From assembly GCA_029261035.1 (NCBI GenBank), contig JAJDCD010000023.1, positions 102,501-166,500 on the forward strand: a stretch of DNA of 64,000 bases. Direction: 5' to 3'. Shown in pieces: positions 55,027 through 63,705 of this stretch (position 1 is the stretch's first letter; each line of letters opens with the position of its first letter). The notes below the pieces were generated by a model that saw nothing but the letters and a program-made list of their open reading frames with translations, did no database searches and was not told the DNA's origin. Position numbers and translations under genes: made by a program. The stretch is from Candidatus Omnitrophota bacterium. Lineage in GTDB: Bacteria > Omnitrophota > Omnitrophia > Omnitrophales > JACROU01.

Positions 55027-55121
55027 ATAAAATATATCGTCTTAAATGGCAAAAACTAAAGAGGGAAGCTTCTTGAGATCACCACACTCCTTACAGTCGT
55101 TCGCGATGACGGATTCGATTG

Positions 55122-55736
55122 TTACAGTTGGGAGAGTTCTGTTTCGAGCTCAACAAGAAAGGTGTTTAAACCTTGGCTCCATCCTTCTATTAACTTCTGA
55201 GGAGCTATGTTGTTATCTAAGATAACTTCTCTTGGGTACTCTCGATCGAATATAATTTTAGGGGGCATAACCGAATTATCAATTAAAATAACTTTGAAAT
55301 CGATGATGGCTTTAGGTGTCGAACGATTGCTATAGTCCCCATATAAAGACAACACTTCCACTTCTAAAATATGCGTTGCTTCCAAAGCACTAGCAGTGTC
55401 TAAAACATGCTCAAATAAATTGGCTTTTTTAAACCACTCAGAAATTTCTTCTGTGATTACATCTCGAGGCGAAGCAAAAAATTGATTATAAAAATCAGAT
55501 TCGAAAGTTAAATCTTTTTTTCGATAAACCAATTCCCTACTTTCAAAATAAGGCGCTATTTGCACGGGTCTCACTTTGAGAATGGACCCCTTTATAGGAA
55601 TCAACGCCTCTGCGTTTCTAGACACATCTAATACATAAAAATTTTTATCCGGGTATATTTTTTCTAAATTAGCACAGCCTGGAAAAACTAGGACTAAAGA
55701 AAGGAGCAAGCTTAAAAAGAGATCTCTTTTTTTCAT
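55122..55736 (-). CDS. ABC-type transport auxiliary lipoprotein (PqiC/YmbA-like) of the Mla operon
   Basis: 204 residues, lipobox VFPGC. The core (YVLDVSRNAEA, LKVRPVQIAPYFESRELVYR, FFASPRDVITEEISEW) is that of the ABC_trans_aux family, outer-membrane lipoproteins that partner MCE proteins. Its start overlaps the mlaD stop by 4 bp. Likely receives lipid from the MlaD ring at the outer membrane. Confidence 0.85.
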   Translation of the reverse strand: MKKRDLFLSLLLSLVLVFPGCANLEKIYPDKNFYVLDVSRNAEALIPIKGSILKVRPVQIAPYFESRELVYRKKDLTFESDFYNQFFASPRDVITEEISEWFKKANLFEHVLDTASALEATHILEVEVLSLYGDYSNRSTPKAIIDFKVILIDNSVMPPKIIFDREYPREVILDNNIAPQKLIEGWSQGLNTFLVELETELSQL

Positions 55737-56611
55737 GCTGCAGCCTTTTCCATCTGAGTTCTCTCTGGAGGTTTACCGAAAAAGAGTTGGGCTGGATATT
55801 TCTTTGCATCTGAAGACAGATCTTTGATGTTTGATGTAAGAACCCTTAAGTTTCCAAGCGTCTCTTCTACGTTATTTTCTTGTGTGGACAGTAAGGAGTT
55901 TAATTTATACATAAACTTTCTAAACTCCGAAACTGCTTCAGGCACCTCTTTAAGGCTTTTTTCAAATTCCTTAATCGTAGGCGTCATATCATCCGCTAAT
56001 ATTTTGTAAGTCACCAAGAGCTGATCAAAGTTTTTAGAGATCTTCTCAAGTTCAATCGAATCTAATTCTCTAAACACAGCCTCTGCAGAATTGCTTAGCT
56101 GACTGATGACACTAGGCGCAGATGGAACATAAAACGCTTTTGGCTGCCAATCGATCTCTAAAGGCTTAAAATATATAGGGTTTAAATAGTCGGCTTCCAA
56201 ATAGGCTACCCCAGTTAGTCCTTGAGATGTCAAACGAACCCGAAGACCATACTCTGTTTCCTTCTTAAGAGTTTCGGTAATAAATGTATTACGATCTGTC
56301 CCCTCTCGGATCCCTGTATCGCGACCTAACGCCGTTTCATACAAAGCAATTCTAACCATCACATAACGTTTGTCTGTATAGTAAAACTCGTCGACAAACG
56401 TGATCTTCTCTACTTTTCCAACTTGCACACCTCGATATTTCACAGGAGAACCTATATCTAAACCTTGGACCGACTCGTTGAAATACGTCTCCATCATAAT
56501 AACGGGTTTAAATAACTCACCCACACCAAACGCAATCGTCCCTCCAACAGCCAACAATGTGGCTACAACGCAAAACAAACCCAAAATGAGATAATGTATT
56601 TTTCTATTCAT
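55733..56611 (-). CDS. mlaD: MCE-domain protein MlaD
   Basis: 292 residues. One N-terminal helix (about 8-30) is followed by the MCE domain (METYFNESVQGLDIGSPVKY, VQVGKVEKI, LTSQGLTGVAYLEADYL) and a long helical tail (about 165-270). MlaD forms periplasmic hexamers that carry phospholipids between the membranes. Operon gene after mlaF; a palindromic repeat fills the gap before it. Confidence 0.92.
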   Translation of the reverse strand: MNRKIHYLILGLFCVVATLLAVGGTIAFGVGELFKPVIMMETYFNESVQGLDIGSPVKYRGVQVGKVEKITFVDEFYYTDKRYVMVRIALYETALGRDTGIREGTDRNTFITETLKKETEYGLRVRLTSQGLTGVAYLEADYLNPIYFKPLEIDWQPKAFYVPSAPSVISQLSNSAEAVFRELDSIELEKISKNFDQLLVTYKILADDMTPTIKEFEKSLKEVPEAVSEFRKFMYKLNSLLSTQENNVEETLGNLRVLTSNIKDLSSDAKKYPAQLFFGKPPERTQMEKAAA

Positions 56612-56693
56612 AAGGCGCTATTCTAGTCTTTCTGTTGTGAATGGTCAAACCTCTTAATAATACGTCTGTAACGAATTACGTCATTGCGAATAG

Positions 56694-56799
56694 TGTCATT
56701 ACGAGGCAAGCAACAAAGGAGCCGCGGCAATCTCGGATAAGGGTGAAAGTCACCATCAGAGATTGTCGCGGTCTCTTTGTCGATACCTCGCAATGACAT
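56694..56799. repeat. Full-length GTCATTGCGAGG inverted element between mlaF and mlaD
   Basis: Left arm TGTCATTACGAGG...GCCGCGGCAATCTC and right arm GAGATTGTCGCGG...CCTCGCAATGACA form a 106-bp imperfect palindrome. It ends 11 bp from the mlaF stop. Same family as 60533-60644. Confidence 0.85.
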
Positions 56800-56809
56800 C
56801 CTTTTTTAT

Positions 56810-57562
56810 TTATCCGTCATCTCTTCCTCGATTAAAAAATTTCTTCACCAAAGGATTGTCGCTGTTCTTTTTCAAATCTTCTGGATTGCCTTCTGCGATA
56901 ATTTTTTTTGTCTCTTTATCTAGCATAATAATACGGTCTGCTATCTCAAAAATGCTGGCAAGCTCATGGGTTACAATAACAAATGTAATTTTAAGATCAC
57001 GCGCTAATTTTTTAATTAACTGATCTAACTCTGCAGCCGTAATTGGATCCAACCCAGCAGAAGGTTCGTCTAAGAATAAAATTTCAGGATCTAACGCCAT
57101 TGCCCGAGCAATAGCGGCACGTTTTTGCATTCCTCCACTAATTTCAGAGGGCATATACTGAGCATATTGATCTAATCCTACCAATTTTAATTTCATCAGA
57201 GCAATGGCTTCTCTCGCTTCTTTAGGAAGGTCTGTAAACTCCTCTAAGGGTAAACATATGTTTTGCAACAAGTTCATCGATCCAAAAAGAGCACCGCTTT
57301 GGTACATCACTCCAATGTTTTGAAGTATTTCTAATCTATTTTTTCCGAAAGCCCTTGCCAGGTTTTTTTCATTGAGGAGAATATCTCCGTTTAACGGAGA
57401 ATATAGTCCTATCATATGTTTAAGCAACGTACTCTTTCCACAGCCAGAGCCTCCTAAAATAACAAAAACCTCTCCTTTCTTAACGGAAAAGGAAATCTCT
57501 TTTAGGATCACACTTTCTCCATACCCTAAAGTCACATTATTAACTTCTATAATAGCTGCCAT
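56810..57562 (-). CDS. mlaF: Mla ABC transporter ATPase MlaF
   Basis: 250 residues. Walker A ILGGSGCGKSTLLKHMIG near 34-51, ISGGMQKRAAIARAMALDPE signature, Walker B ILFLDEPSAGLDP and the VTHELASIFEIADR switch region. All key residues present. Powers lipid transport with MlaE. Confidence 0.95.
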   Translation of the reverse strand: MAAIIEVNNVTLGYGESVILKEISFSVKKGEVFVILGGSGCGKSTLLKHMIGLYSPLNGDILLNEKNLARAFGKNRLEILQNIGVMYQSGALFGSMNLLQNICLPLEEFTDLPKEAREAIALMKLKLVGLDQYAQYMPSEISGGMQKRAAIARAMALDPEILFLDEPSAGLDPITAAELDQLIKKLARDLKITFVIVTHELASIFEIADRIIMLDKETKKIIAEGNPEDLKKNSDNPLVKKFFNRGRDDG

Positions 57563-57576
57563 ATGAACCCACCAAA

Positions 57577-57604
57577 AGGGGACAGTCCCATGGGACTGTC
57601 CCTT
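57577..57604. repeat. GGGGACAGTCCC palindrome between mlaE and mlaF
   Basis: GGGGACAGTCCCATGGGACT plus GTCCC, almost identical to 34262-34288. It lies inside the operon, 12 bp past the mlaE stop and before the mlaF start. Confidence 0.8.
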
Positions 57605-57615
57605 AACTCCTTCTG

Positions 57616-58749
57616 TTATATCCCTAGATAATAATAAACAACTGAAAATAATCCATCTGCAAATACAATCAATAAAAGTCCGCTAACAACTGCGCTAGTC
57701 GTAGATTCTCCAACGGCTTTAGCTCCCGTGCCTGTTTGAATACCCCGAAGACATCCCACAGAAGCAACCAAAACTCCGAAAGCAATTGCCTTAACGAGCC
57801 CTCCTAAAAAGTCGGAGAGGTCCACAGCATCCGTTATCTGGTTCGCGTAAGTAACCAAAGGATATCCCAGGGAAAGCATTACCACGGCCCCACCAATCAA
57901 ACCCGCTACAGTAGTAAAAATGGTAAGAAAAGGCATCATGAAAACTGCTGCAAAAACTCGAATTACTACCAAAAAGCGTACAGGGTCTAAGCCCATGGTT
58001 TTAAGCGCATTAATCTCTTCATTAACAGTCATCGTTCCAAGCTCTGCTGCAAAAGCAGACCCCGATCTACCCGCTAAAATAATGGCTGTCATTAAAGGCC
58101 CTAGTTCTCGAACCATGGAAATTGCAACCAGGTTTGCCACAAATATATCTGCCCCAAACTGCTTCATGGGTTGAGCAGATTGAAACGCCATAATCAGGCC
58201 CATCAAAAATCCTAAGAGCACCGCTATGGGAAAAGCATTAACCCCCACCTGCTCCGCAAAAAGAATCATTTCTTTCCAGCGTATTTTCTTGGGGTGACTC
58301 AAACAATAAAAAACAGCCATGAGTAATTCGCCAACAAAAGAAATTTGCTCCGTTATATCTCGATAAAATCGATAAACCATCCCGCCGACCAGCTCGATAA
58401 AACCTTCTTCTCGGACTACTTCTAACGGCACTTGATTCGGATCTTTTGCTTTAAATGTTTGATAAAAATTTTGATGGTCCTCGGAAAGTCTCTCTACAGA
58501 AAAGCTGCCCCCGTCTTTCTTTAACTGCTCTTCTAAACGAATCAGAAAAGCAAACCCAGAAGCATCACAATATTCTAAATTTTGAGCATCCACGGTTAGC
58601 TTTTTAATCTTTAATTTTTTAACTTTATGAAAGATGTGTTTCCAAATAGAACCTGTCGTTTGAGAGTCGAGGGAGCCCTCTAAAGAAAGGGTCCAAATAT
58701 CTGAAGTGTCTTCATTAAGTGAAAAAGAAAGCTGATCTTGTGTTTTCAA
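57616..58749 (-). CDS. mlaE: MlaE permease with N-terminal STAS domain
   Basis: 377 residues. The first 100 or so residues form a STAS/MlaB-like domain (LEGSLDSQTTGSIWKHI, AQNLEYCDASGFAFLIRL). The rest is the MlaE permease (GVNAFPIAVLLGFLMGLIMA, RELGPLMTAIILAGRSGSAF, EINALKTMGLDPVRFLV). In E. coli MlaB is a separate protein; here it is fused. First gene of the operon. Confidence 0.92.
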   Translation of the reverse strand: MKTQDQLSFSLNEDTSDIWTLSLEGSLDSQTTGSIWKHIFHKVKKLKIKKLTVDAQNLEYCDASGFAFLIRLEEQLKKDGGSFSVERLSEDHQNFYQTFKAKDPNQVPLEVVREEGFIELVGGMVYRFYRDITEQISFVGELLMAVFYCLSHPKKIRWKEMILFAEQVGVNAFPIAVLLGFLMGLIMAFQSAQPMKQFGADIFVANLVAISMVRELGPLMTAIILAGRSGSAFAAELGTMTVNEEINALKTMGLDPVRFLVVIRVFAAVFMMPFLTIFTTVAGLIGGAVVMLSLGYPLVTYANQITDAVDLSDFLGGLVKAIAFGVLVASVGCLRGIQTGTGAKAVGESTTSAVVSGLLLIVFADGLFSVVYYYLGI

Positions 58750-58781
58750 AACAAAGGCCTTTGTTTAATGAATAAAAGTTC

Positions 58782-58829
58782 TGTGACAGTCACTATGGCC
58801 TGCGAGGACGCAGACTAATGACAGTCACC
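58782..58829. repeat. GTGACAGTCAC palindrome upstream of mlaE
   Basis: TGTGACAGTCACTATGGCC and TGACAGTCACC boxes around GCGAGGACGCAGAC. It is a third full member of the family framing the methyltransferase at 29891. Confidence 0.8.
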
Positions 58830-58858
58830 TTCATTGAGGAATATACTACCATAAGAGA

Positions 58859-58951
58859 TCCGTCATTGCGAGACGTTGAACAAATAAGTCGTGGCAACCT
58901 TGTTACACCCAGAATCTTCTTGTCATAGATCCTTCCCTTCGTTCAGGATGA
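58859..58951. repeat. Fragments of two repeat families
   Basis: CGTCATTGCGAGACG...GTCGTGGCAACC (58859-58898) is half of the GTCATTGCGAGG element. AGATCCTTCCCTTCGTTCAG with GATGACG (58927-58952) is half of the 35670 family. Confidence 0.7.
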
Positions 58952-58964
58952 CGTTTTAAAATAG

Positions 58965-59002
58965 AAAAGGCCTACACCACAAAAAGCAGTGTAGGCCTTT
59001 TT
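58965..59002 (-). terminator. Terminator of the aldolase gene
   Basis: AAAAGGCCTACAC and GTGTAGGCCTTTT arms with a short A-rich loop and T tracts on both sides. It lies 27 bp past the aldolase stop and could work in both directions. Confidence 0.85.
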
Positions 59003-59028
59003 TAATAAGATATCTTATCTTTTAATTC

Positions 59029-60132
59029 TTAAGCAATCGTAACGTCTTTGTTCAAATAAACATCTTGAATTGCATTCAAGAGCTGAACACCCTCTGTCAT
59101 TGGACGTTGAAACGCTTTTCTTCCACTAATTAATCCCATTCCACCCGCTCGTTTGTTGATGACAGCTGTTTGAACTGCTTCAGAAAAGTCATCAGAACCA
59201 GAAGGTCCACCCGAGTTAATTAATCCTGCGCGACCCATATAATTGTTAACTACTTGATAACGCGTTAAATCAATTGGGTTGTCAGAAGAAAGCTCAGAAT
59301 ACATTTTTTCATCGTACTTCCCGAAACCTTTTTCTTTTTTGTTGATTGCTTTGTAACCACCATTATTTACAGGTAGTTTTTGCTTAATGATATCTGCTTG
59401 AATAGTCACACCCAAGTGATTCGCTTGACCGGTCAAATCCGCACTGCTGTGGTAATCTTGGCCATCCACTTTGAACCCAGAACTACGGGTGTAGCACCAA
59501 AGAATTGTTGCAAGACCTAACTCATGAGCAATGTCAAAAGCTTCGCTGACTTCTTGGATCTGACGATTGCTTTCTGGAGAACCAAAATAAATGGTCGCCC
59601 CAATAGCAACAGCACCCATATCCCGCGCTTGTTTCACACTGCTAAACAAGATTTGGTCAAATGTGTTTGGACAAGTAAGTAATTCGTTATGATTAACTTT
59701 TACAATAAAAGGAATTTTGTGTGCGTACTTACGAGACACAGAACCCAAAACACCCAAAGTAGAAGCTACAGCATTACATCCGCCTTCAATAGCTAGCTTC
59801 ACAATATTTTCAGGATCAAAATACTCTGGATTAGGAGCAAAAGAAGCTCCAGCAGAATGTTCGATACCTTGGTCAACAGGAAGAATAGAAAGATATCCCG
59901 TATCCGCCAATCTTCCGTGGCTATGAAGTGATTCTATGCTTCTAAGAACAGGATTGGTACGATCGGTATCTGTAAAAATACGATTAACCCAACCTGGCCC
60001 TGGTAAATGAATTTTGTCCTTCGGAACAGCACTACATACATGTCCCAATAAATTGTCTGCTTCGTCGCCAAGCATTTCTGTAATTTTATCGATTGATAAC
60101 ATACTAGATGTCTCCTTAACTGCCGTTGTCAT
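59029..60132 (-). CDS. fbaB: Class I fructose-bisphosphate aldolase (FbaB/DhnA type)
   Basis: 367 residues from the ATG at 60132 ([10 protein letters not shown]), 8 nt after AAAGGAG; an earlier in-frame start lacks a ribosome site. Key parts: [27 protein letters not shown] (Schiff-base lysine region), [46 protein letters not shown]. Splits fructose 1,6-bisphosphate in glycolysis or makes it in gluconeogenesis; cytoplasmic. Monocistronic with its own terminator. Confidence 0.94.
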   Translation of the reverse strand: MTTAVKETSSMLSIDKITEMLGDEADNLLGHVCSAVPKDKIHLPGPGWVNRIFTDTDRTNPVLRSIESLHSHGRLADTGYLSILPVDQGIEHSAGASFAPNPEYFDPENIVKLAIEGGCNAVASTLGVLGSVSRKYAHKIPFIVKVNHNELLTCPNTFDQILFSSVKQARDMGAVAIGATIYFGSPESNRQIQEVSEAFDIAHELGLATILWCYTRSSGFKVDGQDYHSSADLTGQANHLGVTIQADIIKQKLPVNNGGYKAINKKEKGFGKYDEKMYSELSSDNPIDLTRYQVVNNYMGRAGLINSGGPSGSDDFSEAVQTAVINKRAGGMGLISGRKAFQRPMTEGVQLLNAIQDVYLNKDVTIA

Positions 60133-60231
60133 TGATTTATTCTCCTTTATATATAGGTCTATTACTAAACTGTAGGCCACAAGGCCTAAATGAGCGGTAT
60201 AGCATAGGGGAAAACCCCTACTTTGGCAAGT

Positions 60232-60260
60232 AAAAAGGGGCTCAAAAAAAGAGCCCTTTT
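60232..60260 (-). terminator. Terminator of the CDGSH gene
   Basis: On the minus strand AAAAGGGCTC and GAGCCCCTTTTT enclose a T7 loop, 9 bp past the stop. Typical intrinsic terminator. Confidence 0.85.
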
Positions 60261-60269
60261 CAGGGGATT

Positions 60270-60506
60270 TTAGCTTAAATTGGCGTGTGTTCCATCACAA
60301 TAAGGGGGTGTTTTCGTCTCGCGGCACCCACACCAAGCAACGGTTTTAGCTTCTTCTATCTCAACGATAATAGGTGATTTTCCTGTTTCTTTCCTAGAGT
60401 GACTGCCATCACAGTAAGGTTGGTTTTCGGACTCACCACATGAACACCAAGCCTTTTTTCCAGGCTCTTCTTGTTTAACATAAGGTCTCTTCTGAATTCC
60501 ACTCAT
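60270..60506 (-). CDS. Double CDGSH iron-sulfur protein
   Basis: 78 residues from the ATG at 60506, with AGGAGG before it; a longer reading frame begins inside a repeat. Two CDGSH motifs are complete: [17 protein letters not shown] (about 20-36) and [17 protein letters not shown] (about 58-74). Each gives three Cys and one His for a [2Fe-2S] cluster. Double-CDGSH proteins resemble the mitochondrial MitoNEET/Miner2 group; role in electron or cluster transfer is inferred. Own terminator follows. Confidence 0.92.
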   Translation of the reverse strand: MSGIQKRPYVKQEEPGKKAWCSCGESENQPYCDGSHSRKETGKSPIIVEIEEAKTVAWCGCRETKTPPYCDGTHANLS

Positions 60507-60532
60507 AGTTTCCTCCTTTTTTAAAGATAGAT

Positions 60533-60644
60533 TGTCATTGCGAGGCATTGAAAAGTTGAGCCGTGGCAATCTCAAACGATGGATGTACCTTTATCCTCTA
60601 CCAGAGATTGCCACGGTTCCTTTGTTAATTACCTCGCAATGACA
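60533..60644. repeat. Full-length GTCATTGCGAGG inverted element
   Basis: TGTCATTGCGAGGC...GCCGTGGCAATCTC and GAGATTGCCACGG...CCTCGCAATGACA, 112 bp in all. It lies between the UbiE-like gene and the CDGSH gene. Confidence 0.85.
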
Positions 60645-60666
60645 TAATAGCTTTGATAATCATGCA

Positions 60667-61434
60667 TCATACGACAGCTATTTGTTGAGCAATCGAACCT
60701 AACATATAATTATAGTTCTTCACATTCTTAAAGCCATGGAGCTCAAATAACTCCACTAACCTTTCTTGTGCTGGAAAATGCTTGCTTGATTCCGGAAGAT
60801 ATTTAAAAGAATTAAATTCTCCTCGGTGAAAAATTGTTTTCCCCAAAAACGGAACGATCGTTAAAAAATGAATACGGTATATAAAATTTAGAAACCAACC
60901 CTTGGGTTTGCCTAAATCAAGGGTAGTAAACTTTCCGCCTGCTTTAACAACCCTCTTGATTTCCTCAAGGCCCTTCTCCAAATCTGCCATATTACGAATC
61001 CCAAAACCAATCGTAAGCACATCAAACGCATTATCTTCGAAAGGAAGGTTTAACGCGTCGCCTACTTTAAATTCTAAATTTTTTAAATGCTTGCCGCGTT
61101 CCCGAGCTATCTCAAGCATTTTTTCTGAAACATCCGCACCCACAACTTCACAGGAAGGATTTTTTTCTGCGATCTGAATGGCTAAGTCACCACTGCCCGT
61201 ACACAAATCTAATATTTTAGTATTGGGCAAAATTTCAAGACGTTGAGCCGCTTTCTTTTTTATTCTTTTGTGCTGCCCCAAACTCAAAACTTCATTAAGT
61301 GCATCATACTTTGGTGCAAGCCCATCAAAAAATTTCTTATTAAAATCTTCCCATGAATCTGCCTTAAAATGCTCCTTAAAACCAATTCGATTGATAAGCT
61401 CTAGCTTTGCATTTTTATCATACAGCTTCGACAT
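60667..61434 (-). CDS. UbiE/MenG-like C-methyltransferase
   Basis: 255 residues. ILDLCTGSGDLAIQIAEKNP is the SAM loop (about 74-93). FDGLAPKYDALNEVLSLGQH and PFEDNAFDVLTIGFGIRNM are UbiE/MenG signatures. It overlaps the type III PKS gene by 17 bp, so it probably methylates the product of that enzyme (a quinone- or resorcinol-like ring) rather than serving general menaquinone synthesis, but a menaquinone role cannot be excluded. Confidence 0.88.
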   Translation of the reverse strand: MSKLYDKNAKLELINRIGFKEHFKADSWEDFNKKFFDGLAPKYDALNEVLSLGQHKRIKKKAAQRLEILPNTKILDLCTGSGDLAIQIAEKNPSCEVVGADVSEKMLEIARERGKHLKNLEFKVGDALNLPFEDNAFDVLTIGFGIRNMADLEKGLEEIKRVVKAGGKFTTLDLGKPKGWFLNFIYRIHFLTIVPFLGKTIFHRGEFNSFKYLPESSKHFPAQERLVELFELHGFKNVKNYNYMLGSIAQQIAVV

Positions 61435-62509
61435 AACTTTTTCCTTCCTGCGTAGCTTTTACTGGAGCATATTGTAACACGGCACCGAAAGCTGTGAACC
61501 CCGCCCCAAAAGCAAACAAGATAATCGATTCTTCTTCTTTAGGTTGATCTTTTTCGATTATATTTTTCAGAACATATAACACACTTGGAGAAGACATGTT
61601 CCCATAATCTCTAAGAACTTCTCTAGAACGATTCAATACATTCGGACCAAAACCCAGTCGAGACTCAATCTCGTCAAGGATGCGTCTACCTCCAGGATGA
61701 ATCGCATAATAGTGAAACGGGCCTTCCATTCGAGACATAAAACGATCCTGCAACGTCTTAACTGCTTCGGAAGCAACTTCAGGAACATTTTTATTAATCA
61801 CATTACACAAACGAGAATTTTTTTGTTTAAATCGAAGATCATTCCGATATTCTGGCCATAACAAGGATTCAAAGTCCAAAACAGCATACCCTTCTCTATC
61901 GTCAACATTAGATATAAGGCAGGCTGCTGCCCCATCTCCGAAAATAGCGTTGGATAAAATAAGATCAATCTCGTCTCCCCAAGACAAAGCAGCAGAACAA
62001 ACCTCCACACTCAGCACAAGAATATTTGAGTTTGCATGTGCTTTTAAATACTGGTCGGCTGCCCGCAAAGCTGGAAGAGCCGCTCCGCATCCTGTCCCTG
62101 TTAAATCAAGGGTAAACAAACTATCTCGAAGCCCTACCGCTTGCGCAACATAAGAAGTCAAGCCTGGACACAAATATCCGGTGCATGTGGTTACAATAAG
62201 CCCATCAATGTCTTCGGTATTAATTCCAGTCGCTTCCAAACATTTATTAACAGCTTCAGCCCCAATTTGAGTCCCAACGGTCTGAAAACGCAAAATAGCT
62301 TCATCCGGAGTTTCTTCATTCACAAGATTAAAATCGTCCATACCAAAATAACGTGTCTTTATGGATTGATCCGATAAAAACCGTTTATAAAAAATCATTG
62401 CTTTTTTAGATATATGTTTTTTTTCAAGGATATGTTCTAAAACCTTCTCTTGATCCCCTTTTAATTTCGGGTTTGCTGTTTCAATCCCAATTATTTTACT
62501 CGTATTCAT
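61418..62509 (-). CDS. Type III polyketide synthase (chalcone synthase-like)
   Basis: 363 residues. Catalytic triad visible: Cys in LDLTGTGCGAALPALRAA (about 141), His in YAIHPGGRRILD (about 270) and Asn in YGNMSSPSVLYVL (about 303). GAGFTAFGAVL closes the fold. Makes alkylpyrones or alkylresorcinols from a fatty acyl starter and malonyl-CoA in related bacteria; the starter here is unknown. Cotranscribed with the FAD enzyme (20-bp gap) and the methyltransferase. Confidence 0.93.
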   Translation of the reverse strand: MNTSKIIGIETANPKLKGDQEKVLEHILEKKHISKKAMIFYKRFLSDQSIKTRYFGMDDFNLVNEETPDEAILRFQTVGTQIGAEAVNKCLEATGINTEDIDGLIVTTCTGYLCPGLTSYVAQAVGLRDSLFTLDLTGTGCGAALPALRAADQYLKAHANSNILVLSVEVCSAALSWGDEIDLILSNAIFGDGAAACLISNVDDREGYAVLDFESLLWPEYRNDLRFKQKNSRLCNVINKNVPEVASEAVKTLQDRFMSRMEGPFHYYAIHPGGRRILDEIESRLGFGPNVLNRSREVLRDYGNMSSPSVLYVLKNIIEKDQPKEEESIILFAFGAGFTAFGAVLQYAPVKATQEGKSYVEAV

Positions 62510-62529
62510 AATGAGTTTCCTCTTTCCTA

Positions 62530-63705
62530 TTATAATATCGCTTCAACTTTAGTTTCATTAAACTTTTTTAACGAAACAGGCTTATGATAAAAATTAAATA
62601 TTTTTTCAAGCCAATGTTGATTTCGATTTAAAAGCCATAAAATATTATTCGCTGCTATTTTTTGGTGACTTAAGTTGCCAATCAATTTAGACCAACACAC
62701 TCGCTTAAAAAATCTTTTTTTCCATTCCGATTCATAACGTTCCGCCACAATCTCAAATGGCATTTGACTGGCTTCATAATTTCCCATAAGACTTGCCAAT
62801 AACTGCCCACCAGAAAGAGCCAAAGAGATCCCCCCTCCAACCACAGGGTTAACAAGCCCTACCTGATCTCCTAAATAAAAGATGTTCTTTTCAGAGAAAC
62901 GATGTTTTGATTTTTTAGGCAAAAACATTCCTTTCCATGGGGTCTCCTGAATTGCTCCCGAAAGTTGTTCGCGAATAACAGGATTCTCTTCTTTGAATTT
63001 TAAAAATAATTTCTCTAAATTCCCGCCTACCGATTGATGCATTTTTTTATCTGCAACATAACAAATGTTGGTAAGACCGTTTTCAAACTGATTAATACCT
63101 AAGTGTCCATTCTGAACAAAATGAAGAAAAACATTTTTATCCATGTTTGTTACATTTTTAAATAAAGCAGAAATTCCAAAGAATCCTGATGCAGCTGATC
63201 CTTTTTGCTTTGAAGCTCCATTAGCATAAATCAAATATCGGGCTGTCACTTGCTCTACGTGATTGTTCTTCCAATTTTTAACTTCAATATCAAAACCTTC
63301 TAAGCTCTCTGTCGGAACAGCGACAGACTCTTTTTTTAACTCAACACCCTCTTCCTCGCATTTGTTCCATAGCGTCCAATCGAATAATTTTCGACTTAAG
63401 GCCAACCCATGCAAAGAAGACGAATTGCTAGCAATAGGGATTCGAACTTGCGCTCCATTAGAAGCGCTGAGGCAAACACGATCTACTTTTTCAGCTCCTT
63501 GAAGCAATAGATCGTCATACACACCCATCTCTTGAAGAAGCTCTATGTTTTCTGGACCAACAAAGCCACCACAAACTTTCGTTCTAGGAAACTCCGATTT
63601 TTCAATTAAAAGCACCTTCCAAGAACATCGCGATAATTCAATAGCTGCCGTTAAACCTGCAGGGCCTGCTCCAATAATCACAGCATCGAAATGCGTCTTC
63701 ATCAT
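62530..63705 (-). CDS. FAD-dependent oxidoreductase (geranylgeranyl reductase/hydroxylase-like)
   Basis: 391 residues. FAD-binding start FDAVIIGAGPAGLTAAIELS, then LIEKSEFPRTKVCGGFVGP, and GDQVGLVNPVVGGGISLALS for the second FAD contact. Belongs to the family of polyketide-ring hydroxylases and prenyl reductases. In resorcinol clusters such an enzyme oxidises the ring. Start ATGATG overlaps the stop of the RND-type gene; the second ATG may be used. Confidence 0.88.
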   Translation of the reverse strand: MMKTHFDAVIIGAGPAGLTAAIELSRCSWKVLLIEKSEFPRTKVCGGFVGPENIELLQEMGVYDDLLLQGAEKVDRVCLSASNGAQVRIPIASNSSSLHGLALSRKLFDWTLWNKCEEEGVELKKESVAVPTESLEGFDIEVKNWKNNHVEQVTARYLIYANGASKQKGSAASGFFGISALFKNVTNMDKNVFLHFVQNGHLGINQFENGLTNICYVADKKMHQSVGGNLEKLFLKFKEENPVIREQLSGAIQETPWKGMFLPKKSKHRFSEKNIFYLGDQVGLVNPVVGGGISLALSGGQLLASLMGNYEASQMPFEIVAERYESEWKKRFFKRVCWSKLIGNLSHQKIAANNILWLLNRNQHWLEKIFNFYHKPVSLKKFNETKVEAIL

